Positions 1 through 9,480 of a DNA stretch of 64,000 nt are shown here, piece after piece. The stretch covers positions 17,936-81,935 of the forward strand of contig NZ_JAGGPA010000074.1 of NCBI RefSeq assembly GCF_018614035.1, read 5' to 3'. Each line of letters starts with the position of its first letter. Within the stretch, counting starts at the first letter, position 1. The position numbers were made by a program, and so were the translations under genes. This stretch comes from Streptomyces sp. ISL-96 (GTDB taxonomy: Bacteria; Actinomycetota; Actinomycetes; Streptomycetales; Streptomycetaceae). Below the pieces are notes generated by a model. It did not search any database. It was not told where the DNA came from and worked only from the letters and a program-made list of their open reading frames with translations.

Positions 1-93
1 CTCTGACCCTGTTGACCCCAGGGGGCCCGGATGCCCCCGCCGTCCTTGCAGCGATGAATTGATGAATTGGCGAATCGGTGAGGTGAAGCGCTG

Positions 94-597
94 ATGGGCA
101 CCACCCGGCAGCCTCGGTCGGGCGGCCTCGGCCCGGACTCGGCGAGCCACGGCTCTGCCTCGGCCCCGGCCTCTGCCGTGTCCGCCGCCGGTCAGGGGCG
201 TTCCCTGGCGCTGACCAGTGCCAGCGGCATCGTGCCGCTCGCTCGCGACTTCACCCGCCAGGCGCTGTACGACTGGGGCTGGCTCCCCGCTTCGTCGGCC
301 GACCGGCGGGCCGCTGCCGAGGACGTCCTGCTCGTCGTCTCCGAGCTGGTCACCAACGCCTGCCTGCACGCCGAGGGGCCCGAAGAACTGCGCGTCGCGT
401 GCGACGGCAAAGTGCTGCGCCTGGAGGTCGTCGACCGTGGCACCGGCCAGCCTGCCCCGCGCACGCCGCACCGGGCCGGGCGGCCCGGCGGCCACGGCAT
501 GTTCATCGTGCAGCGGCTGTGCCTGGACTGGGGAGTCGAGCGGAGCCAGGAGTCCACAGGCAAGACCGTCTGGGCGGAACTCGCCGCTCCGGCGTAG
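94..597 (+). CDS. ATP-binding anti-sigma-factor-like protein (HATPase_c_2)
   Basis: A 167-residue protein with a single GHKL-type ATPase domain of the RsbW/SpoIIAB kind after a roughly 40-residue Ala/Ser-rich N-terminus. Visible motifs are the N-box (VVSELVTNACLHA), a short G1 segment (VVDRGTG) and a glycine-rich G2 lid (GRPGGHGMFIVQRL). Family members are serine kinases that bind sigma factors or anti-anti-sigma factors; Streptomyces encodes dozens of them. No partner sigma-factor or STAS-domain gene is visible nearby, so the target is unknown. The start follows a GAGGTGAAG ribosome-binding site, and the gene is monocistronic as far as the window shows. Confidence 0.85.
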   Translation: MGTTRQPRSGGLGPDSASHGSASAPASAVSAAGQGRSLALTSASGIVPLARDFTRQALYDWGWLPASSADRRAAAEDVLLVVSELVTNACLHAEGPEELRVACDGKVLRLEVVDRGTGQPAPRTPHRAGRPGGHGMFIVQRLCLDWGVERSQESTGKTVWAELAAPA

Positions 598-782
598 TAG
601 TCCGTAGTCACGCAGTCCACCGCACGGTCCCTCCCCAGGCGTTACCGGCGGTTCGCGGTCATTCAGGTGCACGTCTATCCGGCGTGCACTTTCTCTTCCC
701 CCCGCAAGGCCTCAGGCGTACCTTGACGCCCAATCTGATGTGTCGTCAGTAACCTGAAGCTTCCGGCATAAGGGGACTCGAG

Positions 783-1472
783 GTGTCGTACCAGAAGCGG
801 ACAACTCTCGCGCTGGCAGCGGCGGTCGCGGGCTCGGTGGTGCTGCTGGCCGCCCCCGCGGCCCATGCCGACGTCGTGGACGTCAACTACCAGTGCAAGA
901 CGCCGATCGGGAACAAGGGAGCCGTCTCCCCGATCGACATCAAGGCCGTCAAGAGCGGCAGCGCGTACAAGCTCACCATGTCCTTCCAGAAGGGCGTCTC
1001 GTCCAGCCCCGTGGAACTGGGCAAGGGGGCGATGAATCCGAGCGCCGTCATCAAACTGGGCGGTGCGGACAGCGGCACCGTGCCGGTGTCGGGCCCGCCG
1101 AACCCGGCGGCCATCCCCGCCAACACCCCCATCAAAATCAGCGACTTGACGGGTACGTACACCCCTGCCAAGAGCGGCAAGGTCACCTTCACGGCGTCCG
1201 TCCTGACCATCAAGGCGCTCGGTACGACCACCACCTGCACCCCCTCCAACAACCCCAAGCCGTCGCTCGAACTCGACGTCAAGGGCGCGGGCGGCGGCGG
1301 CTCCTCGGGCGGTACGTCGCAGAACGCGTCCGGCGGCAGCCCCGGCGAGCTGCCGAAGACGGGCCCGCTGGACTCCGCACTGGCGCTCGGCACGCTCGGC
1401 GGCACGGTCCTGCTGACCGGGGCGGCCGGGGCGCTGTGGCTGACCCGGCGCGGCCAGCGGCCCACGGGCTGA
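783..1472 (+). CDS. Secreted LPXTG-anchored surface protein
   Basis: 229 residues starting at GTG after a GGGGACTCGAG ribosome-binding region. The N-terminus is a signal peptide (basic start, hydrophobic core, APAAHA cleavage region). The C-terminus has a complete cell-wall sorting signal: LPKTG at residues 190-194, a hydrophobic stretch, then a TRRGQR basic tail. This predicts sortase-dependent attachment to peptidoglycan. The mature domain has two cysteines and a Gly/Ser-rich spacer before the sorting signal. Its core resembles the second half of the LADTG protein encoded at 3534-4859 (shared motifs such as GTVPV-GP and DLTGTY or DMTGTY), so the two are probably paralogous. First gene of a four-gene cluster; 8 bp separate it from the next. 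The function of the surface domain is not known to me. Confidence 0.85.
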   Translation: MSYQKRTTLALAAAVAGSVVLLAAPAAHADVVDVNYQCKTPIGNKGAVSPIDIKAVKSGSAYKLTMSFQKGVSSSPVELGKGAMNPSAVIKLGGADSGTVPVSGPPNPAAIPANTPIKISDLTGTYTPAKSGKVTFTASVLTIKALGTTTTCTPSNNPKPSLELDVKGAGGGGSSGGTSQNASGGSPGELPKTGPLDSALALGTLGGTVLLTGAAGALWLTRRGQRPTG

Positions 1473-1480
1473 AGCCGCCC

Positions 1481-2407
1481 GTGCAGCCGCCGCGCAGTGT
1501 CCGTCACGCCGGCCACCGCCGCCGTCTCGCCGTCGCGGCCGTGGTGCTGCTGTGCGCCGCTGCCGCTGCCGTGCTGCCGCCGTCCGCCGCCGCGGCGGAC
1601 GGCGGGCCACCCTGGACCGCGGCCCCGAGCGGCGACGGCAGACCGTACTTCTACCTGGAGGGCGTGGCCGGCACGGTCTTCGAGGACACCCTGTCGCTGA
1701 CCAACCCGGGCAGCGAGCCCCGCACGGTCGGGCTGCGCGGCACGGGCAAGGGTGCCGGGGCATGGATCGTGCTCGCCACCCCCGAGCTGAAGATCCCGCC
1801 GCGCACCCGCGCGGAGGTCCCCTTCACGGTGACGGTGCCGCCGGGTGCGGCGCCCGGCGACCACACGGGCGCGATCGTCGCCTCGGGAGCGGGCCGTGAG
1901 ACGGACGTACGCGTTCATCTGCGCGTCAGTGGCCCGAGGCTGGCGGCGCTGACGGTCGAGGACGTGACGGTCAGCTCTCAGGGCGACGGCGCGGTCATCG
2001 CATACGCACTGGTCAACCGGGGCAACACCACGCTCACCCCGCGCCTGGCCGTCCGCGCCGAAGGCCTGGCCGGCGGCGATCTCCTGCACCGCGCGCCCCG
2101 CACCCTCCCGGAGCGCCTCGCCCCCGGCGAACGCGTGGAACGCACCGAACCCTGGCCCGACGCCCCCGCGCTCGACGCGGCGACCGTACGCCTCACCGCG
2201 ACCGCGGCAGGCGGCGCACGCGGCGAGGCGACGGCGTCGGCGTCCTTCGTGCCCTGGCCCACGGTGACGGGCGCGGCGCTGCTGGTACTGGCCGCCGGGG
2301 GAGCGGCGGCACGACACGTACGCCGCCGCCGAACCCCGCCAACGACGCCCACGGCCCCTCCAACGACCCCCGAACGGCACCTGGCGCAGGCAGGAGCGAC
2401 AACGTGA
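1481..2407 (+). CDS. Membrane-anchored DUF916-like (WxL-type) surface protein
   Basis: 308 residues from the GTG at 1481, chosen because it gives a proper signal sequence (RRRLAVAAVVLLCAAAAAV) directly after the upstream gene. Two beta-sandwich-like segments follow (roughly residues 45-150 and 150-255); the phrases SLTNPGSEPRTV and VTVPPGAAPGDHTGAIV are typical of DUF916/COG1470 surface proteins. A C-terminal membrane helix (TVTGAALLVLAAGGAAARHV) precedes an Arg- and Pro-rich cytoplasmic tail. In Firmicutes, DUF916-type proteins accompany WxL wall-binding proteins; here the partners carry sortase signals instead. Its stop overlaps the next start as GTGA, implying translational coupling. Confidence 0.75.
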   Translation: MQPPRSVRHAGHRRRLAVAAVVLLCAAAAAVLPPSAAAADGGPPWTAAPSGDGRPYFYLEGVAGTVFEDTLSLTNPGSEPRTVGLRGTGKGAGAWIVLATPELKIPPRTRAEVPFTVTVPPGAAPGDHTGAIVASGAGRETDVRVHLRVSGPRLAALTVEDVTVSSQGDGAVIAYALVNRGNTTLTPRLAVRAEGLAGGDLLHRAPRTLPERLAPGERVERTEPWPDAPALDAATVRLTATAAGGARGEATASASFVPWPTVTGAALLVLAAGGAAARHVRRRRTPPTTPTAPPTTPERHLAQAGATT

Positions 2408-3537
2408 CCCCCGCCACCCCCGACTGCCTCCGACCTGGCGCCCGCTCCGACACCCGAGGCCGCCCTGCGGGAGCGACCCCTGCTTGCGCACTGGGGGCCG
2501 TAGCGTTGCTGCTGGGCCTGGTCCTTCTCCCCGCCAGTGCCGCCGCCAGTGCCGCCGCCAGGGCCGACCCGCCCCCCGTGGTCACGCTCTCCCAGCAGGA
2601 GGCCGGCAAGGGCGGTGACATCACCGTCAGCGGGACAGGGTGGCGGCCCAAAACGCTCCTCATGATGCTGATCTGCGGCCAGTCCGCCCCCGGCAGAGGC
2701 GTGATCGGTGGCACCAACTCCTGCGCGAACTCCGACGGCCGCGCCGTGACCACCGACGCCCAAGGCGCCTTCCGCAAGAAGATGCCGGTGGCCGAGCCGC
2801 CGAAGCCCTGCCCGTGCGTCGTGCACGTCGCGACGGTCACCGGCAGCGAACCAGCCGCAGTGGACGCCGAGTTCAAGGTCGCCGGCCACCCCGTCGCACC
2901 GCTCCCGCAGCCCGGCGAGGGCGGAAAACTCGCCGTGCTCGCGGCCGCCCGGCTCGATGGTTCGGGCTCCGTACTGACCTGGTTCGGCGCCCCGCAGACC
3001 CGCAGACTCGTCGTCACCGTCGGCAATCTCGGCTCCGACCCCGTGAAGGACCCCGTCTTCCAAGTCGGCACCTCGCACGGCGTGTTCGCCCCGCAGTGGG
3101 AGGAACGCCAGTGGCGGGGCACCATCCAGCCCGGCAAGAAGGCCCGCGTCGCCCTGGACGTCCAGCTGTCGGCCGGCGCGCACGGCGACTACCTCGTGTC
3201 ACTCAAGTACGGGCAGAAGGTACTGGCCGAGCAGCCGTGGGGCGTGGGACGGCCGTGGGGCGTCACGCTCTTCTGGGTCCTGCTGTGCGTCGTCGTCCCG
3301 GCGGCGGTCTTCCGTATCGGCATGGCGGCAGTCGACCGGGTCCGGCCGGTCCGGCCGCGTACGCCGGGCCGCCACCGCCCGGCGCGCCTCCAGACCCGAC
3401 CCCCTACACCACGACGGAACGCGACAAGCGCCCCGGCCCTGCCGTGGTTCACCCCGGACAACGCGCCGGGCCCGCACACCCAGATCTCCGCACCGTCCAA
3501 GTCCCAGAACAGTCCGACGACGAAGGGAAATTCGTGA
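2404..3537 (+). CDS. Secreted Ig-like (neocarzinostatin-fold-like) membrane protein
   Basis: 377 residues, GTG start overlapping the previous stop (GTGA). A signal or anchor segment (ALGAVALLLGLVLLPASAAASA) is followed by an all-beta domain at roughly residues 55-160, whose opening (VVTLSQQEAGKGGDITVSG) looks like the neocarzinostatin/copper-resistance-like immunoglobulin folds seen in actinobacterial exported proteins. A second segment (about 190-280) is followed by a membrane helix (GVTLFWVLLCVVVPAAVF) and a basic, Pro-rich tail. The family assignment is from motif appearance only. It lies third in the surface-protein operon and overlaps the next gene, again by GTGA. Confidence 0.7.
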   Translation: MTPATPDCLRPGARSDTRGRPAGATPACALGAVALLLGLVLLPASAAASAAARADPPPVVTLSQQEAGKGGDITVSGTGWRPKTLLMMLICGQSAPGRGVIGGTNSCANSDGRAVTTDAQGAFRKKMPVAEPPKPCPCVVHVATVTGSEPAAVDAEFKVAGHPVAPLPQPGEGGKLAVLAAARLDGSGSVLTWFGAPQTRRLVVTVGNLGSDPVKDPVFQVGTSHGVFAPQWEERQWRGTIQPGKKARVALDVQLSAGAHGDYLVSLKYGQKVLAEQPWGVGRPWGVTLFWVLLCVVVPAAVFRIGMAAVDRVRPVRPRTPGRHRPARLQTRPPTPRRNATSAPALPWFTPDNAPGPHTQISAPSKSQNSPTTKGNS

Positions 3538-4859
3538 CCACGCAACGGAGGATGAGCGCGGCCGGCGTCGCGCTGATGCTCGGCGGCGCGGGAATCCTGC
3601 TCGCGGCGAGTCCCGCGCAAGCAGCCGAAGTCTCGTTCAAGACCGAGTGCATACCCCCGCCCATCTCCGGCATGCCGCCCGTACAGGGCACCACGAAGGT
3701 GCAGATCACCGCACCCGCGGAGGCCAAGGTGGGCGACGAGGTCGAGGTGGTGTGGAAGACGGTCGAGGCCGCTTCCAAGAACCCCGACGTCATCGATCTG
3801 GAGAAGGACACCGTCAAGCCGACCGGAACCATCAAGGTGACCGGCGCGGCGACCGCAGACCTGAAGATGGAGGGTCCGCGGCAGAACCCGCCGATCCCCA
3901 AGAACAGCCCGATGGTGCTGTCCGACATGAAGGGCAAGCTGAAACTGGAGAAGGCCGGCGAGGTCACTCTCACGCCCGACGCGTACAACATCAACGTCAG
4001 CAAGCCGATGTCCACGGACACCAAGTGCACGCCGAAGGAGACGGTCAAGGCCGCCGCGACCATCAAGGTCACGGAGGCCGGCGGCGGTACGTCGGGCGGC
4101 ACGACGTCCGGCGGCAGCGATACGGGCGGAACCGCTGCCGGTGGTACGGCCTCGTCCGGCGGCAGCACGACGTCCGCCGGCGGCACCACGTCCGGCGGTG
4201 GTGACGGCGGGCAGAGCGACTTCCCCGGCAAGGAGGTCACCGTAGCCTTCGAGTGCAAGTCACCGGGCCCGGCGAGCATCAACTCCAAGGTGGCGATCAA
4301 CGCCAAGAAGAACAACGGCAGTTACGACCTGATCGTCAAGACCGCCAAGGGCGTCATGGACAGCCCGGCCGCACTCCCGGCCGGCGCGCTCAAGCCGTCC
4401 ATGGCGATCCCGGTCGGCGGCGCAGACAAGGGCACGGTCCCCGTGACCGGCCCCGCCAACAAGGACCCACTGGAACAGGGCAAGCCGGTGGATCTACCGG
4501 ACATGACAGGGACGTACAAGCCGGGAGCCACCGGCAAGTCCACCCTCAGCCCGGGCACGCTAACGATCGAGGTGACCCTGGGCGCCCAGAAGATCACCAT
4601 CCCCTGCACCGTCAAGGGCAAGGCGGAGGTCTCCCTGGAGCTCGACACCTCCGCCCAGCCCGGCGGCGCGTCGGGCGGCACCACGTCCGGCGGTACGGCC
4701 GGCGGAGGCACAGCGACCACCGGCGGCGGCCTGGCCGACACCGGCGCAGCCGACAACGGCGGCCTGCGCGCCCTGGGCCTCGTAGCGGGCACGGTGATCC
4801 TGCTGGGCGGCGCGGTGTTCACGTTCACCCCGTGGCGCCACTTGCGCGGCAGCCGCTGA
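3534..4859 (+). CDS. Two-domain secreted protein with LAXTG sorting signal
   Basis: 441 residues from the GTG at 3534 (GTGA overlap with the previous gene, GAAGGGAAA ribosome-binding site). Signal peptide (MLGGAGILLAASPAQAAE), then two related beta-rich modules at about residues 30-180 and 228-380, separated by a low-complexity Gly/Ser/Thr linker built from GGTTSGG-type repeats; a second such linker precedes the sorting signal. The C-terminus reads LADTG (residues 400-404), a hydrophobic helix and a basic RHLRGSR tail. LAXTG is the class E sortase motif known from Streptomyces chaplins, so this protein may use a different sortase from the LPKTG protein of the same operon. No sortase gene is in the window. 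Confidence 0.83.
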   Translation: MTTQRRMSAAGVALMLGGAGILLAASPAQAAEVSFKTECIPPPISGMPPVQGTTKVQITAPAEAKVGDEVEVVWKTVEAASKNPDVIDLEKDTVKPTGTIKVTGAATADLKMEGPRQNPPIPKNSPMVLSDMKGKLKLEKAGEVTLTPDAYNINVSKPMSTDTKCTPKETVKAAATIKVTEAGGGTSGGTTSGGSDTGGTAAGGTASSGGSTTSAGGTTSGGGDGGQSDFPGKEVTVAFECKSPGPASINSKVAINAKKNNGSYDLIVKTAKGVMDSPAALPAGALKPSMAIPVGGADKGTVPVTGPANKDPLEQGKPVDLPDMTGTYKPGATGKSTLSPGTLTIEVTLGAQKITIPCTVKGKAEVSLELDTSAQPGGASGGTTSGGTAGGGTATTGGGLADTGAADNGGLRALGLVAGTVILLGGAVFTFTPWRHLRGSR

Positions 4860-4872
4860 GCCGTTGCGCAGA

Positions 4873-4909
4873 GCGGGTGCCGGGACAGCTCGCGCTTCCC
4901 GGCACCCGC
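4873..4909 (+). terminator. Hairpin terminator after the surface-protein operon
   Basis: Perfect 12-bp inverted repeat GCGGGTGCCGGG (4873-4884) and CCCGGCACCCGC (4898-4909) with a 13-nt loop, 14 bp past the stop of the LADTG gene. No T-run follows, as is usual in Streptomyces. Confidence 0.6.
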
Positions 4910-5470
4910 GGTACGTCCGCCGTCGCTCGACACCCGCGCTGTGGGTGCGGGGCCGCATTCTCGACGAGGCGGATGCGATGAACCCCCCACTTAACGAATC
5001 GCAACGCCCCTTCAGCCCCACCAACCCCAGCCGTGACGCTTCCCGCCCCTTCGGGAGCGTTTCAACCCGCTCCACCCCCGGCGACACCACCACTCACCCA
5101 CACCAGCCACGTGCTTGAGGCTCCACCGACCACCGCTCGGGGGTGGGCGCCGAACCGGCCCGAGTCACCCCATTCAACTTTCGCGCTCAGCCTGCAGACT
5201 GTCCGGTCCGCAGGTCGACCCGACTGCGCGGCCGTCCACCGGGCGTGGGTGATCTGTGCGTCCGGAATGGGAGTGTCGCACCAGCAACCGTCGCCGCACC
5301 CGCTGAGACTGGGGCCGAGCTGCCCCCTCAACCTTCCGCGCCCCACCCACACACCCGCCGCTCGGCAGCGATAGCCGGGCCAGCAGCTCAGCTTGCGCCG
5401 GGCCCGCCCCCGGGGGCGGCCCCTCACCCCAAACAACCAACGCCCCGGCCCCGCCCAGCGACGCGGCAAA
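4910..5470. other. Intergenic stretch, nothing recognised
   Basis: About 560 bp between two convergent transcription units. Open frames here are Pro/Arg-rich with no start context, no recognisable domain and no convincing codon bias. I see no RNA gene or long repeat. Confidence 0.5.
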
Positions 5471-5508
5471 GGCCGGGGCCCCCACGCAACAGCGTGGCGG
5501 CCCCGGCC
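5471..5508 (-). terminator. Strong hairpin terminator of the peptide transporter gene
   Basis: GGCCGGGGCC (5471-5480) and CCACGC (5482-5487) pair with GCGTGG (5492-5497) and GGCCCCGGCC (5499-5508) around an AACA loop; only one C-C mismatch interrupts the 17-position stem. It lies 43 bp beyond the stop of the minus-strand POT gene. Confidence 0.75.
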
Positions 5509-5551
5509 TCCGGAACGACAGCTACTCAGTGCACCAGCCAGTGCACCCCCG

Positions 5552-7051
5552 TCAGTGCACCCCGCCCATAAGCGGCTGCACCTTCCTCCGGTACATGAAG
5601 ATCGCGAACCCGCCCAGCATCGCGATGGCGCCCTGGCTGGCGAACCACCACTCCGTGTCCGTCGGCGCTCCGATCAACTGCAGCAGCGCGATCACCGAGG
5701 ATCCCGCGGTCACGGCGAGGAACCAGACACCCATCATCTGCGACGCGTACTTGGCCGGAGCCAGCTTCGTCGTCAGCGACAGGCCGACCGGCGAGAGCGT
5801 GAGCTCACCGACGGTCTGGATCAGGTAGACCGAGCACAGCCACAGCGGAGTGACCTTGACGTCGCCCCCGGACGCCGTCTGGGCCAGCATCATCACGAAG
5901 AACGAGGCGCCGATCATCACCAGACCGAACGCGAACTTACTCAGCGTGCTCGGCTCCTTGGCGCGGCGCGAGAGCGCCACCCACAGCCAGGCGAAGACCG
6001 GCGCGAGCGCCATCACGTACAGCGGGTTCAGCGACTGGAACCAGCTCTCCGGGAAGGCGAAGCCGAGCATCGAGCTCGCGGTGTTGTCCTTGGCGAACAG
6101 GGTCAGCGTGGAGCCGGTCTGGTCGTAGATGCCCCAGAAGGCGGCGGCGGCCACGAAGAACCAGACGTACGCCGACACCCGCGACCGCTCGACGGCGCTC
6201 AGGTCGCTGTCGCGCTTGATACGGATGATGTAGAACGCGGGCAGCACCAGACCAAGGATGGTCAGCGGCCACAGCACCCAGTCGATCGTGAACTGGCCAC
6301 TGAGACCGACCACCGTGTACGCGACGCCCGCGACGGCAAGCCACACCAGCGCCTTGCGGACAATGCCCACGCGGTCCGCGTCCGACAGCGGCGCCGGCAC
6401 CTCATTCGACTCCGGCGCCAGGTTGCGGAAGCCGAGGAAGTAGAAGGCGAGGCCGATGGCCATGCCGACACCGGCCATGGCGAAGCCGTAGTGCCAGTTG
6501 ACCTTCTGGCCGACCCAGCCGATCGTCAGCGGGGCGACGAAGGCGCCGAGGTTGATGCCCATGTAGAAGATCGTGAAGCCACCGTCACGACGCGGGTCGT
6601 TCTTGTCCCGGTACAGGTGGCCGACCATCGTCGAGATGTTGGCCTTGAGGAGACCGGAACCGGCGGCGATGAACGCCAGGCCGATGAAGAACGACACCAC
6701 CGTCGGCAGCGCCAGCAGGAAGTGGCCGATCATGATGATCGTGCCGGAGACCGCCACGGTCTTCCGGGCGCCCCAGACACGGTCGCCGAACCAGCCGCCC
6801 GGCAGGGCGAGCAGGTACACCATCGCGTTGTACACGGAGTAGATGGCGATGGCGGTGCCCGCGTCGAACCCGAGGCCGCCGTCGGCCACCGCGGCCGACA
6901 GGTAGAGCACGAGCAGGGCGCGCATGCCGTAATAGCTGTAGCGCTCCCACATCTCGGTCATGAACAGGTTGGCCAAGCCGCGGGGGTGGCCGAGGAAGGT
7001 CCTCTCGACGCCAGGAGTACTGGCCGAGTCCTTCGTCAGGCTGGACGCCAT
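5552..7051 (-). CDS. Proton-dependent oligopeptide transporter (POT/PTR2 family)
   Basis: 499 residues, about 14 hydrophobic segments. Near the N-terminus it has the POT signature MWERYSYYGMRALL, a form of the ExxERFxYY proton-coupling motif. FYMGINLGAFVAPLTIG is the second PTR2 signature, and SLTTKLAPAKYASQMMGVWF is also typical. Family members import di- and tripeptides across the cytoplasmic membrane using the proton gradient. The length matches bacterial DtpT-type members. The gene stands alone, divergent from the response-regulator gene and followed by a strong hairpin at 5471-5508. Confidence 0.93.
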   Translation of the reverse strand: MASSLTKDSASTPGVERTFLGHPRGLANLFMTEMWERYSYYGMRALLVLYLSAAVADGGLGFDAGTAIAIYSVYNAMVYLLALPGGWFGDRVWGARKTVAVSGTIIMIGHFLLALPTVVSFFIGLAFIAAGSGLLKANISTMVGHLYRDKNDPRRDGGFTIFYMGINLGAFVAPLTIGWVGQKVNWHYGFAMAGVGMAIGLAFYFLGFRNLAPESNEVPAPLSDADRVGIVRKALVWLAVAGVAYTVVGLSGQFTIDWVLWPLTILGLVLPAFYIIRIKRDSDLSAVERSRVSAYVWFFVAAAAFWGIYDQTGSTLTLFAKDNTASSMLGFAFPESWFQSLNPLYVMALAPVFAWLWVALSRRAKEPSTLSKFAFGLVMIGASFFVMMLAQTASGGDVKVTPLWLCSVYLIQTVGELTLSPVGLSLTTKLAPAKYASQMMGVWFLAVTAGSSVIALLQLIGAPTDTEWWFASQGAIAMLGGFAIFMYRRKVQPLMGGVH

Positions 7052-7380
7052 GGTGGATCCTCGCTCGCTCGGGACGCGTCCGCCTCGTGAGCGGGTGCGC
7101 GCCCGGTGTGGGGGTGGCCGACGGCACGCGACGGCCCGGCCGACAGGTCATTCACTGTCCGGGCAGGCGATGCCATGGCGGGCGATGCCAATCCCGCACA
7201 GAAAAGAGCCCTTTGGTGTGTTTCATCGCCAAAAGGTCTCTCGGTCCTGCTACAGACGACTCGCCACGATACGGCACGACACCGGTACATATGGAAGGAC
7301 TTGAGATATGGATCACAGGGTGTACCGGAACCAGCGAGCCTGATTCGAAGGTCGATACCAGGATCGCATCCCACAGCCGC

Positions 7381-7468
7381 AGGACAGCACGAGGACGGCA
7401 CGAGGACAGCGCAAGGACGGCACGAACACAGCACGAGGACAGCACGAGGACGGCGCGAGGACAGAACG
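7381..7468. repeat. Eight tandem 11-bp direct repeats in a divergent promoter region
   Basis: Eight consecutive 11-mers of consensus AGGACRGCACG (R = A or G) fill 7381-7468; most differ from consensus at one or two positions. They end 53 bp before the response-regulator start and lie in the 470-bp gap between the divergent POT and two-component genes. The 11-bp period is one helical turn, so all copies face the same side of the DNA, as in direct-repeat operators of OmpR-type regulators. The sequence does not match the PHO box (GTTCACC). Binding by the adjacent regulator is inference. Confidence 0.7.
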
Positions 7469-7521
7469 ATCACTCGGCATCGAGACCCCTCCCCGTACCC
7501 CACGCGGACTACCATCACCCC

Positions 7522-8199
<678 letters not shown>

Positions 8200-8214
8200 C
8201 GTACACACACAGCC

Positions 8215-9480
8215 ATGCGCCGCCGCCTGATCAACTCCACGCTCGCCGTGGTGCTCGTCGTCATCGCCGTCTTCGGCGTCTCCCTGGTCCTCGTCGAGAC
8301 GCGGACCATCAGCAACAGCGCCCAGGAGAGCGTCGACTCCGAGGCGCTGCGCCTGATCAGCGTCGTGGAGAGCCGCATCCTCGGTGAGGAGAGCGTCAAC
8401 CCGGGTGTGCTGGAGGAGCAGATCCACCCCGAGCGGTACGCCCGTATCGAGATCCCGGGCCGCCCCCCCATCGAGATCGGCGAACGCCCTGAGGGCAGCC
8501 TCATCACGGGCGTCGCGCGGAGCAAGTCGGGCGAGAAGGTCACCGTCCAGGAGTCCCGCTCCACCGTCACCGACGAAGTCGGCCGTACGCTCATGATCAT
8601 CGGGGCGGTGGCGCTGCTCGCCGTGATCGCCGCGGTACTCCTCGCCGTACGCCAGGCGAACCGGCTCGCCTCCCCGCTCACCGACCTCGCCGAAACCGCC
8701 GAACGCCTCGGCTCGGGCGACCCAAGACCCCGCCACAAGCGGTACGGCGTACCGGAGCTCGACCGGGTCGCCGACGTACTCGACTCCAGCGCAGAGCGCA
8801 TCGGCCGGATGCTCACCGCCGAGCGCCGCCTGGCGGCCGACGCCTCCCACCAGCTCCGTACACCCCTCACAGCCCTCTCCATGCGGCTGGAGGAGATCAC
8901 CCTCACCGAGGACCTGGACACGGTGAAGGAGGAGGCGACGATCGCGCTGACGCAGGTCGAGCGGCTCACCGACGTCGTACAGCGGCTGCTCACCAACTCC
9001 CGCGACCCGCGCACCGGCTCCGCCGTCGTCTTCGACATCGACGAGGTCGTCAAGCAGCAGATCGAGGAGTGGCGCCCGGCCTACCGCAGCGCGGGCCGCG
9101 CCATCGTGCACTCGGGCAAGCAGGGCCTGCGGGCCGTCGGCACACCGGGCGCGGTCGCTCAGGTGCTGGCCGCGCTGATCGAGAATTCGCTGATGCACGG
9201 TGGCGGTACGGTCGCCCTGCGCACCCGCGTCACCGGCAATCAGGCCGTCATCGAGGTGACCGACGAGGGTCCCGGCGTACCGGCGGACCTCGGCGCGCGG
9301 ATCTTCGAGCGCAGCATCAGCGGCCGTAACTCGACCGGGATCGGGCTGGCCGTGGCGCGCGACCTGGCGGAGGCCGACGGCGGCCGGCTGGAAATGCTCC
9401 AGCAGCAGCCGCCGGTGTTCGCGCTCTTCCTGAGCAGGGTGGCGCGCCCGAAGCAGGAGCCGGAGCCGACGGTCAGGTGA
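8215..9480 (+). CDS. Two-component sensor histidine kinase
   Basis: 421 residues. Two membrane helices (about 7-28 and 124-146) bracket a short extracytoplasmic sensor of about 95 residues. Then come a HAMP linker (VRQANRLASPLTDLAETAERL), a HisKA domain with phosphoacceptor H212 in ADASHQLRTPL, and a GHKL ATPase with N-box (ALIENSLMHGGG), G1 (DEGPGVP) and G2 (NSTGIGLAVARDLAE). It should autophosphorylate and pass phosphate to D52 of the upstream regulator. The input signal is not evident from the small sensor domain. The 3' end overlaps the convergent GtrA gene by 8 bp. Confidence 0.94.
   Translation: MRRRLINSTLAVVLVVIAVFGVSLVLVETRTISNSAQESVDSEALRLISVVESRILGEESVNPGVLEEQIHPERYARIEIPGRPPIEIGERPEGSLITGVARSKSGEKVTVQESRSTVTDEVGRTLMIIGAVALLAVIAAVLLAVRQANRLASPLTDLAETAERLGSGDPRPRHKRYGVPELDRVADVLDSSAERIGRMLTAERRLAADASHQLRTPLTALSMRLEEITLTEDLDTVKEEATIALTQVERLTDVVQRLLTNSRDPRTGSAVVFDIDEVVKQQIEEWRPAYRSAGRAIVHSGKQGLRAVGTPGAVAQVLAALIENSLMHGGGTVALRTRVTGNQAVIEVTDEGPGVPADLGARIFERSISGRNSTGIGLAVARDLAEADGGRLEMLQQQPPVFALFLSRVARPKQEPEPTVR

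Noticed and set aside
4864..5118. 84-residue frame downstream of the LADTG gene
   Set aside because: It begins inside the terminator region, lacks a ribosome-binding site and resembles no protein I know.
7381..7468. CRISPR-like array
   Set aside because: The units are contiguous 11-mers without spacers, and no cas genes are in the window.
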